Source of the DNA: Burkholderiaceae bacterium
GTDB lineage: Bacteria > Pseudomonadota > Gammaproteobacteria > Burkholderiales > Burkholderiaceae_B
Assembly (NCBI GenBank): GCA_023653055.1
Contig: JAMNXR010000006.1
Span: 79,786-143,785 of the forward strand
Length of the DNA: 64,000 bases
Reading direction: 5' to 3'
Shown one piece after another: positions 55,796-64,000 of this stretch; within the stretch, counting starts at the first letter, position 1; every line of letters starts with the position of its first letter. The notes below the pieces were generated by a model that saw only the letters and a program-made list of their open reading frames with translations, was not told where the DNA came from and ran no database searches. A program made the translations under genes and the position numbers.

Positions 55796-57547
55796 TTGAG
55801 TCTGCGCGTGTCGCCCTCCTCTACCCAATCCACCCCAGCAAGACTCACTGCCAACGCCTCCGCTAAACTGCCCAGGCTCGTGCTGCTCGTGCTAGCCGTT
55901 GCTTACGTTTTAGCAGGTTTGTACGGCCGCGACCCTTGGAAAACAGATGATGTGCTGAGTTTGGCTGCGATGCTCTCTGCCCTTCAGTCTCAGGGCACAG
56001 ATTGGCTGATACCGCACCTCGGCGACCTCAAACTCACTCAGGATGGCCCGCTATCGATTTGGGTTGGCGCTATTTTGATTCATGTGTTTAGTCCTGTGCT
56101 TGGAGAAATCGCCGCATCGCGACTCATTAACTTGCTGTGGTTTGGTATCACGCTGAGTTGTGTCTGGTATGGCACCTACTTGCTTGGACGCCGTGCCGAA
56201 GCACAACCCCTCGCCTTGCCTTTTGGTGGAGAACCCACTGTCAAGGACTACGGTCGACTGCTCGCAGACGTTGCAACGCTTTTATTTCTTGCGACGGGTG
56301 GCGTGCTATTGCGCTTTCATGAAATCTCTAATGTACCCGCAAATCTTGCGTTTCAGGCCATGGGTTTCTACGCACTCGCACGCATGATGGACAAGCCAAA
56401 AATGGGCATGTGCATGCTGACGCTTGCGCTCACGGGTGCCTTTATGACCCGCGCCTGGCCCGGTCTCATGCCACTTTTACTCGCACTACCCTTTGCCTTT
56501 CAAAGACGCTCGGTACTGTGGCCCTCGCGATACTACGCGTTGACTGCGGTTGTGCTGGCAAGCTTGTTGATTGCAAGTTGGTGGATCCCGACCATGCGCC
56601 TTCACCCTGAGTGGATGAAGGCATGGCTGTACTGGAACCAGCTCAGTTTTGGTTTGCCCGAGTATGAAAATGCGGTACGCCCCCTTCGTGATTTGCCCTG
56701 GTTTCTCTGGCCAACATGGCCTCTGGCGCTTTTAGCCATTTGGCAATGGCGTCGCTGGATCACGGCACCGCACATCTGGACTCCGCTCTCGCTCGTCTTC
56801 GCAGCGATTCTGACCCTGATGATTTCACCTCAATCCGATGAGGCTGAGTACATTTTATTTGTATGTCCTCTTGCTGTGTTAGCCGCATTTGCGATCCCCA
56901 CGATGCGCCGAGGGGTCATCAATACACTAGACTGGTTTGCCCTGATGTGTTTTTCCGTCACGGTGGCGTGTGTCTGGATAGGCTGGACTGCCCTCCACTT
57001 CGGTATCCCCAAACAGATTTCTCTGAACATCGCCCGTCTCACTGTTGGCTACGAGCCACAAATCGTTTGGTGGGCCGTCGTGCTTGCAATAGTCTGCACG
57101 CTTTGCTGGTGCGCAATGATCCTGTGGCGGGTCAAAGCAAACCCGAATGCGTTGTGGCGGGGCTCTCTGTTGGCTGCGGGTGGCTTGACCATTACGTGGA
57201 TCATGCTGGTATTGCTCTGGCTTCCTGCCGTCGACTACGTGCGTAGCTATCGACCCATGTCGGCAGAAATTCGGCAAACGTTGGAGGGATTGTCTGCAAC
57301 ACCTGGCGAGCTGGCATGTTTGCGGGAACAAGGCCTCGCACTCGGTCCGCGCGCTTCACTTTACGTGTTTGATCACATTGAATTGGTTTACGACACGAAA
57401 TGTCCGTTTGTGTTGCAGCAAACAACGCGCAAAAAACTTGAAAATAATGAGGCCGGCTTTAGCGATAACGCCGAGGTCTTGTGGCAAGGTTCACGTGGCG
57501 CCGACCGTTTTGATCGCTACCGCATTCTGCGTATTTCAAAACAATGA
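55796..57547 (+). CDS. Polytopic glycosyltransferase (ArnT/GT39-like family)
   Basis: 583 aa with about eleven membrane helices. The first periplasmic loop carries GRDPWKTDDVLSLAAML, with the acidic residues typical of GT-C enzymes such as ArnT that take sugars from polyprenyl phosphate; a C-terminal soluble domain (about 490-583) follows the last helix. The start is uncertain: TTG at 55796 or GTG at 55808. Its stop overlaps the MATE gene (ATGA). Likely modifies an envelope glycan or lipid; acceptor unknown. Confidence 0.78.
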   Translation: MSLRVSPSSTQSTPARLTANASAKLPRLVLLVLAVAYVLAGLYGRDPWKTDDVLSLAAMLSALQSQGTDWLIPHLGDLKLTQDGPLSIWVGAILIHVFSPVLGEIAASRLINLLWFGITLSCVWYGTYLLGRRAEAQPLALPFGGEPTVKDYGRLLADVATLLFLATGGVLLRFHEISNVPANLAFQAMGFYALARMMDKPKMGMCMLTLALTGAFMTRAWPGLMPLLLALPFAFQRRSVLWPSRYYALTAVVLASLLIASWWIPTMRLHPEWMKAWLYWNQLSFGLPEYENAVRPLRDLPWFLWPTWPLALLAIWQWRRWITAPHIWTPLSLVFAAILTLMISPQSDEAEYILFVCPLAVLAAFAIPTMRRGVINTLDWFALMCFSVTVACVWIGWTALHFGIPKQISLNIARLTVGYEPQIVWWAVVLAIVCTLCWCAMILWRVKANPNALWRGSLLAAGGLTITWIMLVLLWLPAVDYVRSYRPMSAEIRQTLEGLSATPGELACLREQGLALGPRASLYVFDHIELVYDTKCPFVLQQTTRKKLENNEAGFSDNAEVLWQGSRGADRFDRYRILRISKQ

Positions 57548-58947
57548 GCGTTGTCGACACCTCAGCCCGCTCTTTTGGTGCCACGCTGCGCGCGATTTTT
57601 AAGCAAGCTTGGCCGATCTTGATCAGCCAGTGGGCCAGTATGGCCTTTGGTGTACTAGACACTGCGATGACAGGCCATGCCGGCCCCATTGATCTTGCCA
57701 CAATGGCATTGTCTATTTCGATTTACATCACGGTATTTATCGGACTCACCGGCGTCATGCATGCACTGATTCCCATTCAGGCGCAATTTGTTGGCGCAGG
57801 CCAGCTTGAGCGCGTTGGGCAAACATGGGGGCAAGGTATCTGGGTTTCGCTGCTGCTATCTGTGGTCGGTGGGGCCGTGCTGCTATTTCCTGATGTCTGG
57901 TTGAGTTTTTCTGGCGACATTGATCCCCTTGTCCGCGCAAACATCAAAAGCTACCTGCTTGCCTTGACTTGCGCTTTGCCAGCCGCGCTGATGTTTCGCA
58001 CGGTCTACTCCCTTGCGAACGCCGTATCCCGTCCTAAGCTCATCATGGCGATCAACTTAGTGGGAATTGCACTCAAAATACTGTTCAACTGGTTACTGAT
58101 TTTTGGTAACTGGGGCTTACCGGCTTTGGGTGCCACTGGAGCAGGCATTTCCTCTGCGATTGTGTTTTGGATCAATCTTGCAATCGGAATGTGGATTGTG
58201 ACGCGTACGCCTTTTTTCAAACAGTTTCACTTAACGCTGGGGCGTCCTCAATGGTCAGAGCTATGGAACATTTTGCGCCTTGGCATTCCGATGGGGGCCT
58301 CTTACCTGGTTGAAGTGAGCGCCTTTACCTTTATGGCTCTGCTGGTCGCCCAAGAAGGCACTGCGGTCATTGGAGGTCACCAGATTACCTCTAACCTCGC
58401 GGCGCTTGCTTATATGATGCCCATGGCAATTGGTGTGGCAACGGCCGCTTTAGCTGCCCAGGCGATCGGGGCGGGACAAATGCACCAGGCACATCGCATC
58501 AGTATGATGGGCCTAGTGATTGGTCTGGGTGGTGCACTTATTACCGCATGCGGCCTTTACTTTGGACGCGAGACGATCGTGGCGCTCTACACCAACGATC
58601 CTGCTGTTGCCGCAATCGCGTTATCGTTACTCGCACTGCTACCGTTCTTTCATGTGGTCGATGCGATGCAATGTATCAACAGCTATCTATTGCGTGCACA
58701 CAAGGTTGCCGTCGTCCCACTGTTTCTGCAGACTTTTGCATTAATGGTTGTCGGACTCCTCGGAGGATGGTGGCTAGGCTTTGGTCCGGGCAAAGGCCTC
58801 ATCGAGCCCCTGCGCAACCAGCTATTGGCCGGCTCACCAGTCGGAGCAGGCAGTATGTGGCTAATGGCCACGATTGGCCTCGCCATATCAGCCGTCTTGT
58901 TGCAGGGCTGGTACCGTCACATCATCAAAGGCTTTAAGCGAGTTTGA
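57544..58947 (+). CDS. MATE-family efflux transporter
   Basis: 467 aa with twelve predicted helices in two repeats. Family motifs: [26 protein letters not shown] at the start, and the second-repeat segment [21 protein letters not shown]. NorM-type exporters use sodium or protons to expel cationic compounds. It is coupled by a four-base overlap to the glycosyltransferase, so may export a product or lipid-linked intermediate of it. The stop overlaps convergent orn by 14 bp. Confidence 0.9.
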   Translation: MSVVDTSARSFGATLRAIFKQAWPILISQWASMAFGVLDTAMTGHAGPIDLATMALSISIYITVFIGLTGVMHALIPIQAQFVGAGQLERVGQTWGQGIWVSLLLSVVGGAVLLFPDVWLSFSGDIDPLVRANIKSYLLALTCALPAALMFRTVYSLANAVSRPKLIMAINLVGIALKILFNWLLIFGNWGLPALGATGAGISSAIVFWINLAIGMWIVTRTPFFKQFHLTLGRPQWSELWNILRLGIPMGASYLVEVSAFTFMALLVAQEGTAVIGGHQITSNLAALAYMMPMAIGVATAALAAQAIGAGQMHQAHRISMMGLVIGLGGALITACGLYFGRETIVALYTNDPAVAAIALSLLALLPFFHVVDAMQCINSYLLRAHKVAVVPLFLQTFALMVVGLLGGWWLGFGPGKGLIEPLRNQLLAGSPVGAGSMWLMATIGLAISAVLLQGWYRHIIKGFKRV

Positions 58948-59527
58948 TGAAAGTCTCACGGTAATACTTGAGCTCATCGATTGACTCGTAGATATCAGCA
59001 AGTGCTTCGTGTTTGCTGCGTTTTTCAAAGCCTTTCAATAATTCGGGTCGCCAACGGCGAGCGAGTTCTTTGATGGTGCTCACGTCGACTGTTCTGTAAT
59101 GAAAAAACTGCTCGAGTTTTGGCATGTAATTAAACATAAAACGCCGATCTTGACTGACCGTGTTGCCACAGAGTGGAGACTTACCGGCAGGCACGTGCTG
59201 GGAAAGAAACGCAATAAGTTGGTCCTCAGCTTGTGCCTCAGTCAATGTAGACGCCTTCACTTTATCTGTCAGGCCGCTTTTGCCGTGCGTGGAGCGATTC
59301 CAGCTGTCCATGGCATCAAGCAGCACATCTGGCTGATGAATCACAAGCACCGGTCCCTCGGCCACAATCGTCAAGTCGGGCTCTGTCACCACTACAGCGA
59401 CTTCGATAATGCGCTCTTTCTCAGGATCCAGTCCGGTCATTTCCATGTCGAGCCACACGAGGCGGAACTCATTTAGGACTGTTTTTGCGGTTTGGGGAGA
59501 TGCTTTCTGAGAGGAGGGGTTCGCCAT
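58934..59527 (-). CDS. orn: Oligoribonuclease
   Basis: DEDDh 3'-5' exonuclease that clears RNA dinucleotides, including those from c-di-GMP breakdown. 197 aa from ATG 59527 ([10 protein letters not shown]), with about 20 residues before the catalytic start. Acidic residues are in [14 protein letters not shown], the middle NTVSQDRRF and the [12 protein letters not shown] end (His-Asp of DEDDh). Essential in many proteobacteria. Confidence 0.96.
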   Translation of the reverse strand: MANPSSQKASPQTAKTVLNEFRLVWLDMEMTGLDPEKERIIEVAVVVTEPDLTIVAEGPVLVIHQPDVLLDAMDSWNRSTHGKSGLTDKVKASTLTEAQAEDQLIAFLSQHVPAGKSPLCGNTVSQDRRFMFNYMPKLEQFFHYRTVDVSTIKELARRWRPELLKGFEKRSKHEALADIYESIDELKYYRETFIKLA

Positions 59528-59586
59528 ATAATCAATCCAATTAAAACGTGATTTTCTCACATGCTGCCATAAGGCCATCCTGACCC

Positions 59587-60831
59587 ATGCTTACGATACT
59601 TTTTATTGCTTTTCTACTTGCAACGATCGGCACCCGTCTGTGGCTGGCGAGCCGCCAACTTAGGCATGTTGTCAGCCATCGCGCAGAAGTTCCACCCGAG
59701 TTTGCTTCCCGAATTGGACTGACCAGCCACCAGCGTGCAGCAGACTATACCGCTGCTAAGGTACGCTTGGGCATGATTGAGCTGGTGTTTGACGCCTTCA
59801 TTCTAGTGGGTCTGACGTTGCTTGGCGGACTTCAACAGATCGATATGTGGGTCAGTACACTCACAACCCATGACTTATTGCGCCAAGTACTTTTAATCGT
59901 GGCGGTGATGTCTTTGCTAGGTGCGATTGGTCTGCCCTTCTCCATCTATCGACAGTTCAAACTTGAAGCGCAGTTTGGCTTTAATCGTATGACACCCAAA
60001 CTCTTTATCGCCGACTCCCTCAAAGGTATCGTGATTGGCGCCATTCTGGGCTTGCCCCTGATTGCTGCAGTGTTGTGGCTAATGGCTGAAGCCGGCGATT
60101 TCTGGTGGGCGTGGGCGTGGGGACTCTGGTCTATTTTTAACCTATTGATTTTATTTATCTTCCCCACTTGGATTGCACCACTTTTCAACAAATTTACCCC
60201 CCTCGAAGATCAAGCACTCGCGCAACAAATTCAGGCACTTGCGCAACGCTGCGGCTTTTCTCTGAACGGTCTGTTTGTGATGGATGGTTCCAAGCGTTCG
60301 GCCCACGGCAATGCGTACTTCACTGGCTTTGGTCGCGCACGCCGTATTGTATTTTTCGACACTTTACTCGCCCGCTTGAGCGCCGACGAAATCATCGCTG
60401 TATTGGCACATGAGTTAGGTCATTTCAAACACAATCACATCTTTAAACGTCTCGCACTCAACTTTGCCGGATCACTGATCTTTTTTGCCATTCTTGGCTG
60501 GCTCGCACAGCAGGTCTGGTTTTACACAGATCTCGGCGTTGTGCCACAACTAGGCGGACGCAATGACGCCATGGCGCTTATCCTGTTCTTTATGGTCGTG
60601 CCCGTTTTTACTTTCGGTCTCACGCCTTTGTTTAGCTGGTTTTCACGTAAAGATGAATTTGAAGCAGACCGTTTTGCCAGCAATCAAAGCTCAGCTGATC
60701 AGCTTGTATCCGCACTGATCAAGCTCGTGGACGACAATGCGTCAACCCTCACGCCCGATCCTCTTCACTCCGCTTTTTACGACAGCCATCCACCCGTTGC
60801 GATTCGTATTCGTCAACTGTTGGCGTCATGA
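59587..60831 (+). CDS. M48-family integral membrane zinc protease (Ste24/HtpX-like)
   Basis: 414 aa, about six to seven helices. Zinc site HELGH at about 275-279 in [13 protein letters not shown], with a third ligand Glu in [10 protein letters not shown] (about 358). The N-terminal DUF domain ([14 protein letters not shown]) marks the CAAX-prenyl-protease-1-like subgroup rather than short HtpX. Presumed membrane protein quality control. It overlaps rsgA by four bases. Confidence 0.93.
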   Translation: MLTILFIAFLLATIGTRLWLASRQLRHVVSHRAEVPPEFASRIGLTSHQRAADYTAAKVRLGMIELVFDAFILVGLTLLGGLQQIDMWVSTLTTHDLLRQVLLIVAVMSLLGAIGLPFSIYRQFKLEAQFGFNRMTPKLFIADSLKGIVIGAILGLPLIAAVLWLMAEAGDFWWAWAWGLWSIFNLLILFIFPTWIAPLFNKFTPLEDQALAQQIQALAQRCGFSLNGLFVMDGSKRSAHGNAYFTGFGRARRIVFFDTLLARLSADEIIAVLAHELGHFKHNHIFKRLALNFAGSLIFFAILGWLAQQVWFYTDLGVVPQLGGRNDAMALILFFMVVPVFTFGLTPLFSWFSRKDEFEADRFASNQSSADQLVSALIKLVDDNASTLTPDPLHSAFYDSHPPVAIRIRQLLAS

Positions 60832-61727
60832 CAGAACGTCTGCACGGCCGCGTGATCGCAGCCCACGGACGCCACTACAGCGTTGAAGTCGAGGGAGGCA
60901 CTTTGCTCAAGTGTTTCCCCAGAGGTAAAAAAAATGATGCGGCAGTGGGCGACTATGTCGCGATTTCCCGCCAAGGTCAGGACGAAGGTGCGCTTGAGTC
61001 GATCCTGGAGCGCAAAAATCTTTTATATCGCTCCGACGAATCACGCAGCAAGCAGTTTGCCGCCAATGTCGATCAAATATTGATTGTCATCGCGGTTGAG
61101 CCTGCTTTTTCGGATGATTTACTCGGCCGCACCTTGGCTGGCGCATGGTCTGCCGACATCGCGCCCGTCATTCTATTAAACAAAGTCGATTTAGTCGCCG
61201 GCATGCCTGCGGCTCAAGCAAGGCTTGCGCCCTTTCGTTCACTCGGCATCCCGATCATTGAAATTTGCGCACGCGATTCTGTGAGTGTCCGCACGCAAGT
61301 GTTGCCCTTATTGAAAAACAAAACATCTCTGCTGCTTGGTCAGAGTGCGATGGGCAAATCGACCTTGCTCAACACGCTCGCGCCTTTAGCGCAGGCTGCG
61401 ACGCAGGAACATTCGGTTGCGTTAGGTGCCGGTCGACACACCACCACAAGTACACGCCTCTATCACTTGCCTGAGGGTGGCGGGGATCTCATCGACTCCC
61501 CAGGCTTTCAAGGCTTTGGCTTATTGCATCTGAGTCGTGAAGAAATTGAACGTGGCTTTCCCGAATTCAGTGCCCACAGAGAAAACTGTCGGTTTTACAA
61601 TTGCACGCATCAGCACGAACCAAACTGTGGTGTCTTGGCAGCTCTCGCGCGCAAGGAAATCAATCCCGCCCGACATGCCTTATATCTACGTCTCATTCAG
61701 GCCAAAGACGACCACGAAAGCTATTAA
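60828..61727 (+). CDS. rsgA: Small-subunit ribosome biogenesis GTPase RsgA
   Basis: Circularly permuted GTPase that matures the 30S subunit. 299 aa: OB fold (about 1-75), then motifs in permuted order, NKVDL (G4), GQSAMGKSTLLNTL (G1, about 165-178) and DSPGFQ (G3), and the zinc domain with ENCRFYNCTHQHEPNC. ATGA overlap with the M48 gene. Confidence 0.96.
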   Translation: MTERLHGRVIAAHGRHYSVEVEGGTLLKCFPRGKKNDAAVGDYVAISRQGQDEGALESILERKNLLYRSDESRSKQFAANVDQILIVIAVEPAFSDDLLGRTLAGAWSADIAPVILLNKVDLVAGMPAAQARLAPFRSLGIPIIEICARDSVSVRTQVLPLLKNKTSLLLGQSAMGKSTLLNTLAPLAQAATQEHSVALGAGRHTTTSTRLYHLPEGGGDLIDSPGFQGFGLLHLSREEIERGFPEFSAHRENCRFYNCTHQHEPNCGVLAALARKEINPARHALYLRLIQAKDDHESY

Positions 61728-61728
61728 G

Positions 61729-62457
61729 TTACTCAACCGCCTCAGACAAAATCTGACACATACCTAGCAGCATCGCTGCCGTCGCACCCCAAATAAAAAA
61801 CTGTTTCCAAGGGATGGAGTAATACTGTCGAACACGTCCATCCGCAAGCTCCGCCCGATGAAAACGGTAGTTTGCAGGATCAGTTAGAAATGAAAGCGGC
61901 ACTTCAAAAATCTCTGCCACTTCAAATGTGTCAGGGTTGAGCTCAAAGCCAGGGCGCACGAGAGCCGTGATTGGACTGACTGCAAAGCCTGTGCCAGTGA
62001 CGTAACGAGGCAGCCCCCCTAGACACTCGACAAAATCTCGAGACAACCCTGTTTCCTCTTCAGTCTCGCGCAAAGCGGTCGCTTGTGCATCTGCATCGCT
62101 TGACTCAACACGTCCACCAGGAAAGCTTACTTGTCCAGCGTGATCATTTAAGTGTGCGGTGCGTTGTGTCAACAAAACCGTTAATCCCTCAGGTCGCATC
62201 ACGATAGGCACCAATACTGCGGCCTCCACCGGCGTACCATCACGGCCGGGCATTCTGATGAGCGACTCATTCGGAATATCAAGCGGACGCTGTATGTAAC
62301 CTGTCAGCACACTGCGCAAAGATGAGGGCGTTAAACGATGGGCAGGTACCGCAGCAAATGGCAATGCGGAGGGTGTCCATGGTTGCGTCATCGGATCAAA
62401 AGAAGGTCTGACAGGAGGGCGACGAGGACGCTGGCTTTCGGAGGAATCAGAGGACAT
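61729..62457 (-). CDS. NUDIX hydrolase, CoA pyrophosphatase-like
   Basis: 242 aa. A complete Nudix box, G-x5-E-x7-REUxEExGU, lies in GGRVESSDADAQATALRETEEETGL (about 117-140), preceded by the NudL/CoAse marker LNDHAGQVSFPGG. An N-terminal extension of about 70 residues is Pro/Arg-rich. Probably cleaves CoA or acyl-CoA. It is convergent with rsgA, one base apart. Confidence 0.9.
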   Translation of the reverse strand: MSSDSSESQRPRRPPVRPSFDPMTQPWTPSALPFAAVPAHRLTPSSLRSVLTGYIQRPLDIPNESLIRMPGRDGTPVEAAVLVPIVMRPEGLTVLLTQRTAHLNDHAGQVSFPGGRVESSDADAQATALRETEEETGLSRDFVECLGGLPRYVTGTGFAVSPITALVRPGFELNPDTFEVAEIFEVPLSFLTDPANYRFHRAELADGRVRQYYSIPWKQFFIWGATAAMLLGMCQILSEAVE

Positions 62458-62488
62458 AGTGAAGAGATCCGATTAGTTTGCTGTTTGA

Positions 62489-62522
62489 AGTGACGCGAGC
62501 TGAAGTGACGATACAAGTGACG
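62489..62522. repeat. Three AGTGACG direct repeats upstream of the NUDIX gene
   Basis: AGTGACG begins at 62489, 62504 and 62516, within the 92 bp between the NUDIX start and the insertion sequence. It could be an operator array or simple repeat drift. Confidence 0.4.
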
Positions 62523-62576
62523 ATGCTTGACGAAAAAAAAGCACCAACATGAACTGACCCCATAAAGTTGGACAGT

Positions 62577-63422
62577 TTAAGTTGCTAGTGTACTAATGGA
62601 CTGATTCCTGTATTGAACGGGACTCAGTCCTTTTAGTTTTAGCTTAATACGATGGTTGTTGTAATAATGAATATATTCCTTTAGACCTGCTTTCAGCTCT
62701 TCATAACTACTGAACTTATTCAAGTAAAAGAATTCGCTTTTAAGCGTACCGAAGAAGCTTTCCATCGTGGCATTATCCAAACAATTACCTTTTCTAGACA
62801 TACTCTGGATGATTTGGCGCTGCTTAAGCATTTTCTTAAAGGCAGGCATTTGGTATTGCCAGCCTTGGTCTGAGTGAATGATCGGTTTGTCCTGAGGGTC
62901 AAGCTTGGTCATCGCCTGTTGAAGCATTGAACCCACCATCTCAAACACTGGTCTCCTCGAGGTTTCGAAGGCGACGATTTCTCCGTTATAAAGATCTAAA
63001 ACGGGCGATAAATATAACTTTTCACCGGCAACATTAAATTCTGTCACGTCAGTCACCCATTTCTGATTGATTTGTTGCGCATTGAACTGACGGGCCAGTA
63101 TATTTGGAGCCGCAACCCCCATAGCCCCTCTGTAAGACCTGTACCTCTTGGGCCTGACAAGCGATTTGAGTCCCAACTGATTCATTAAGCGTTGAACAGT
63201 TTTATGATTAATCTGCTTGCCCATCTGCACCAGGGTGGCGGTTATGCGTCGATAGCCATATCGCCCTTTGTGGCGATCAAAGACTTCACGAATCGAGTCC
63301 TTTATCTGTTGATATTTATCGGCCGATTCACGCGCCTTCTGTTGGTAGTAAAAGGTGCTACGTGCCAACCCCGCTAATTTAAGTAATGCTGCAATAGGGT
63401 ACTGATGCCTTAGTTCAAGCAC
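62577..63422 (-). CDS. IS3-family transposase OrfB (DDE integrase)
   Basis: 281 aa. N-terminal HTH_21-type region (KDSIREVFDRHKGRYGYRRI), then the DDE core: first Asp in KWVTDVTEFNV, second in IIHSDQGWQYQ, Glu in DNATMESFFGTLKSEF. As an independent frame it begins with GTG overlapping the orfA stop (TAGTG), but in this family it is normally made as an OrfAB fusion by -1 frameshift. Confidence 0.93.
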   Translation of the reverse strand: MLELRHQYPIAALLKLAGLARSTFYYQQKARESADKYQQIKDSIREVFDRHKGRYGYRRITATLVQMGKQINHKTVQRLMNQLGLKSLVRPKRYRSYRGAMGVAAPNILARQFNAQQINQKWVTDVTEFNVAGEKLYLSPVLDLYNGEIVAFETSRRPVFEMVGSMLQQAMTKLDPQDKPIIHSDQGWQYQMPAFKKMLKQRQIIQSMSRKGNCLDNATMESFFGTLKSEFFYLNKFSSYEELKAGLKEYIHYYNNHRIKLKLKGLSPVQYRNQSISTLAT

Positions 63423-63949
63423 TATTTCTGCTTTTTGAGCTGCACTTGCTGCTCTGCTTGGACTAAGGCTTTCAGCTTTTTTAGGTATGCATTCTCCATG
63501 CGTAGTTGATGCACCTCTTCGAGTAAGTCTTCACGACTGCGCGAGGCATCATCTGCAGGCGAATTGTTTTTTTGGGGCGATGGAGAGTCACTCATACGAC
63601 GCGGTCTACCTTTAGGTCGGGGGGTTAAGGCCTCTAGACCATGCTGATCATAACCGCGCTTCCATATCCCGATTTGAGCTGGACTTCGAATATCAAATAA
63701 TGCAGCGGCTTGTTCTTGAGACGACTCGTCGAGGCGCATTCGCTCAAGAACCATTAATTTAAACTCGGCGCTGTACACGACATATTTCGTTTGCAACCCA
63801 GAAATACCATGCTGTTGATACGCAGATACCCATCTACGTATCAGAGAATGCTCTAACCCATGTTTTCGGGCAATAAACTTTAAGCCGTCAGTACCAGACA
63901 AATATTGTTGAACTAACGATAGCTTAAACTGCTTAGAATACTTACTCAT
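63422..63949 (-). CDS. IS3-family transposase OrfA (double helix-turn-helix)
   Basis: 175 aa from ATG 63949 (MSKYSKQFKLSLVQQYLSG). Two helix-turn-helix units (about 10-50 and 60-105), a basic PRPKGRPRRMSDSPSP linker and a C-terminal leucine-zipper-like coil (LLEEVHQLRMENAYLKKLKAL). IS150-type OrfA layout. CTCAAAAAGCAG just before the stop is the likely frameshift region. Confidence 0.9.
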   Translation of the reverse strand: MSKYSKQFKLSLVQQYLSGTDGLKFIARKHGLEHSLIRRWVSAYQQHGISGLQTKYVVYSAEFKLMVLERMRLDESSQEQAAALFDIRSPAQIGIWKRGYDQHGLEALTPRPKGRPRRMSDSPSPQKNNSPADDASRSREDLLEEVHQLRMENAYLKKLKALVQAEQQVQLKKQK

Positions 63950-64000
63950 GAAAAAACCCCAAAAGGCTGGACGGGTGTCCAACTTTATGGGGTCAGTTCA

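Larger units (their letters stand above)
62550..64000 (-). mobile_element. IS3-family insertion sequence (IS150-like subgroup)
   Basis: Bounded by perfect 25-bp inverted repeats at 62550-62574 and 63976-64000 (outer bases TGAACTGACCCCATAAAG). 1451 bp, holding orfA and orfB in the -1 relation typical of IS3 elements. The outer end coincides with the last base of the window, so the target duplication cannot be checked. Both frames are intact, so the copy looks active. Confidence 0.93.

Noticed and set aside
1..64000. tRNA, rRNA, CRISPR, riboswitch or prophage
   Set aside because: No cloverleaf-like segments, repeat-spacer arrays, known aptamer patterns or phage structural genes were seen by reading both strands; a covariance-model scan was not possible.

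Overview
This window comes from the chromosome of a betaproteobacterium, most likely of order Burkholderiales and close to Alcaligenaceae. That placement is inferred from protein flavour and gene neighbourhoods (trxA-rho, pdxJ-acpS-nagZ-uvrC-pgsA, a cbb3 oxidase cluster beside an Fnr gene, a type-B L31 protein), not from a marker-gene search. Genes are densely packed, often with 1-14 bp overlaps, and several start with TTG. No rRNA, tRNA, CRISPR array or prophage was seen.

Layout. 1-1898: 5' part of alaS, running off the left edge. 1996-10735: an eight-gene type IVb pilus operon, pilLNOPQRSV in the order of plasmid R64/thin-pilus systems, but without pilM, pilT, pilU or a shufflon. 10871-13299: an orphan UgpB-like binding protein coupled to a ferredoxin-type flavin reductase. 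13348-19602: parC-parE and, divergently, trxA-rho. 19605-26946: yhdP, glnE and queH. 26943-34648: a drug/metabolite-type transporter and an Asp/Glu/hydantoin racemase-like gene, divergent from a complete peptide-type ABC importer. That importer is preceded by a sigma-54 promoter and two NtrC-like sites, which suggests nitrogen scavenging. 34745-38301: heat-shock clpB and an Fnr regulator. 38332-41094: two unequal acyl-CoA dehydrogenases and a MaoC-like hydratase. 41098-47712: the microaerobic respiration block (ccoNOQP, ccoG, a very short FixH-like gene, ccoS and a CcoI-like gene), with FNR boxes. 47799-55704: queF and housekeeping genes through rpmE2. 55796-62457: a membrane glycosyltransferase, MATE exporter, orn, M48 protease, rsgA and a NUDIX hydrolase. 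62550-64000: a full IS3-family (IS150-like) element whose right end coincides with the window edge.

How the genes work together. The Fnr protein keeps all four cluster cysteines. FNR boxes lie upstream of fnr itself, of ccoN, and between the CcoI-like gene and queF, so the window carries both the oxygen sensor and its high-affinity oxidase targets. The most unusual item is the CcoI-like gene at 46738-47712. It is a copper P1B-ATPase in which the HMA, actuator, phosphorylation and nucleotide-binding domains are all gone, while the membrane helices with the CPC motif remain in one open frame. Its promoter geometry predicts a leaderless, FNR-activated mRNA. Several perfect palindromes of unknown function sit in regulatory gaps (parE/trxA, clpB/fnr, rpmE2, the ABC importer promoter) or at gene ends (yhdP 3' end).
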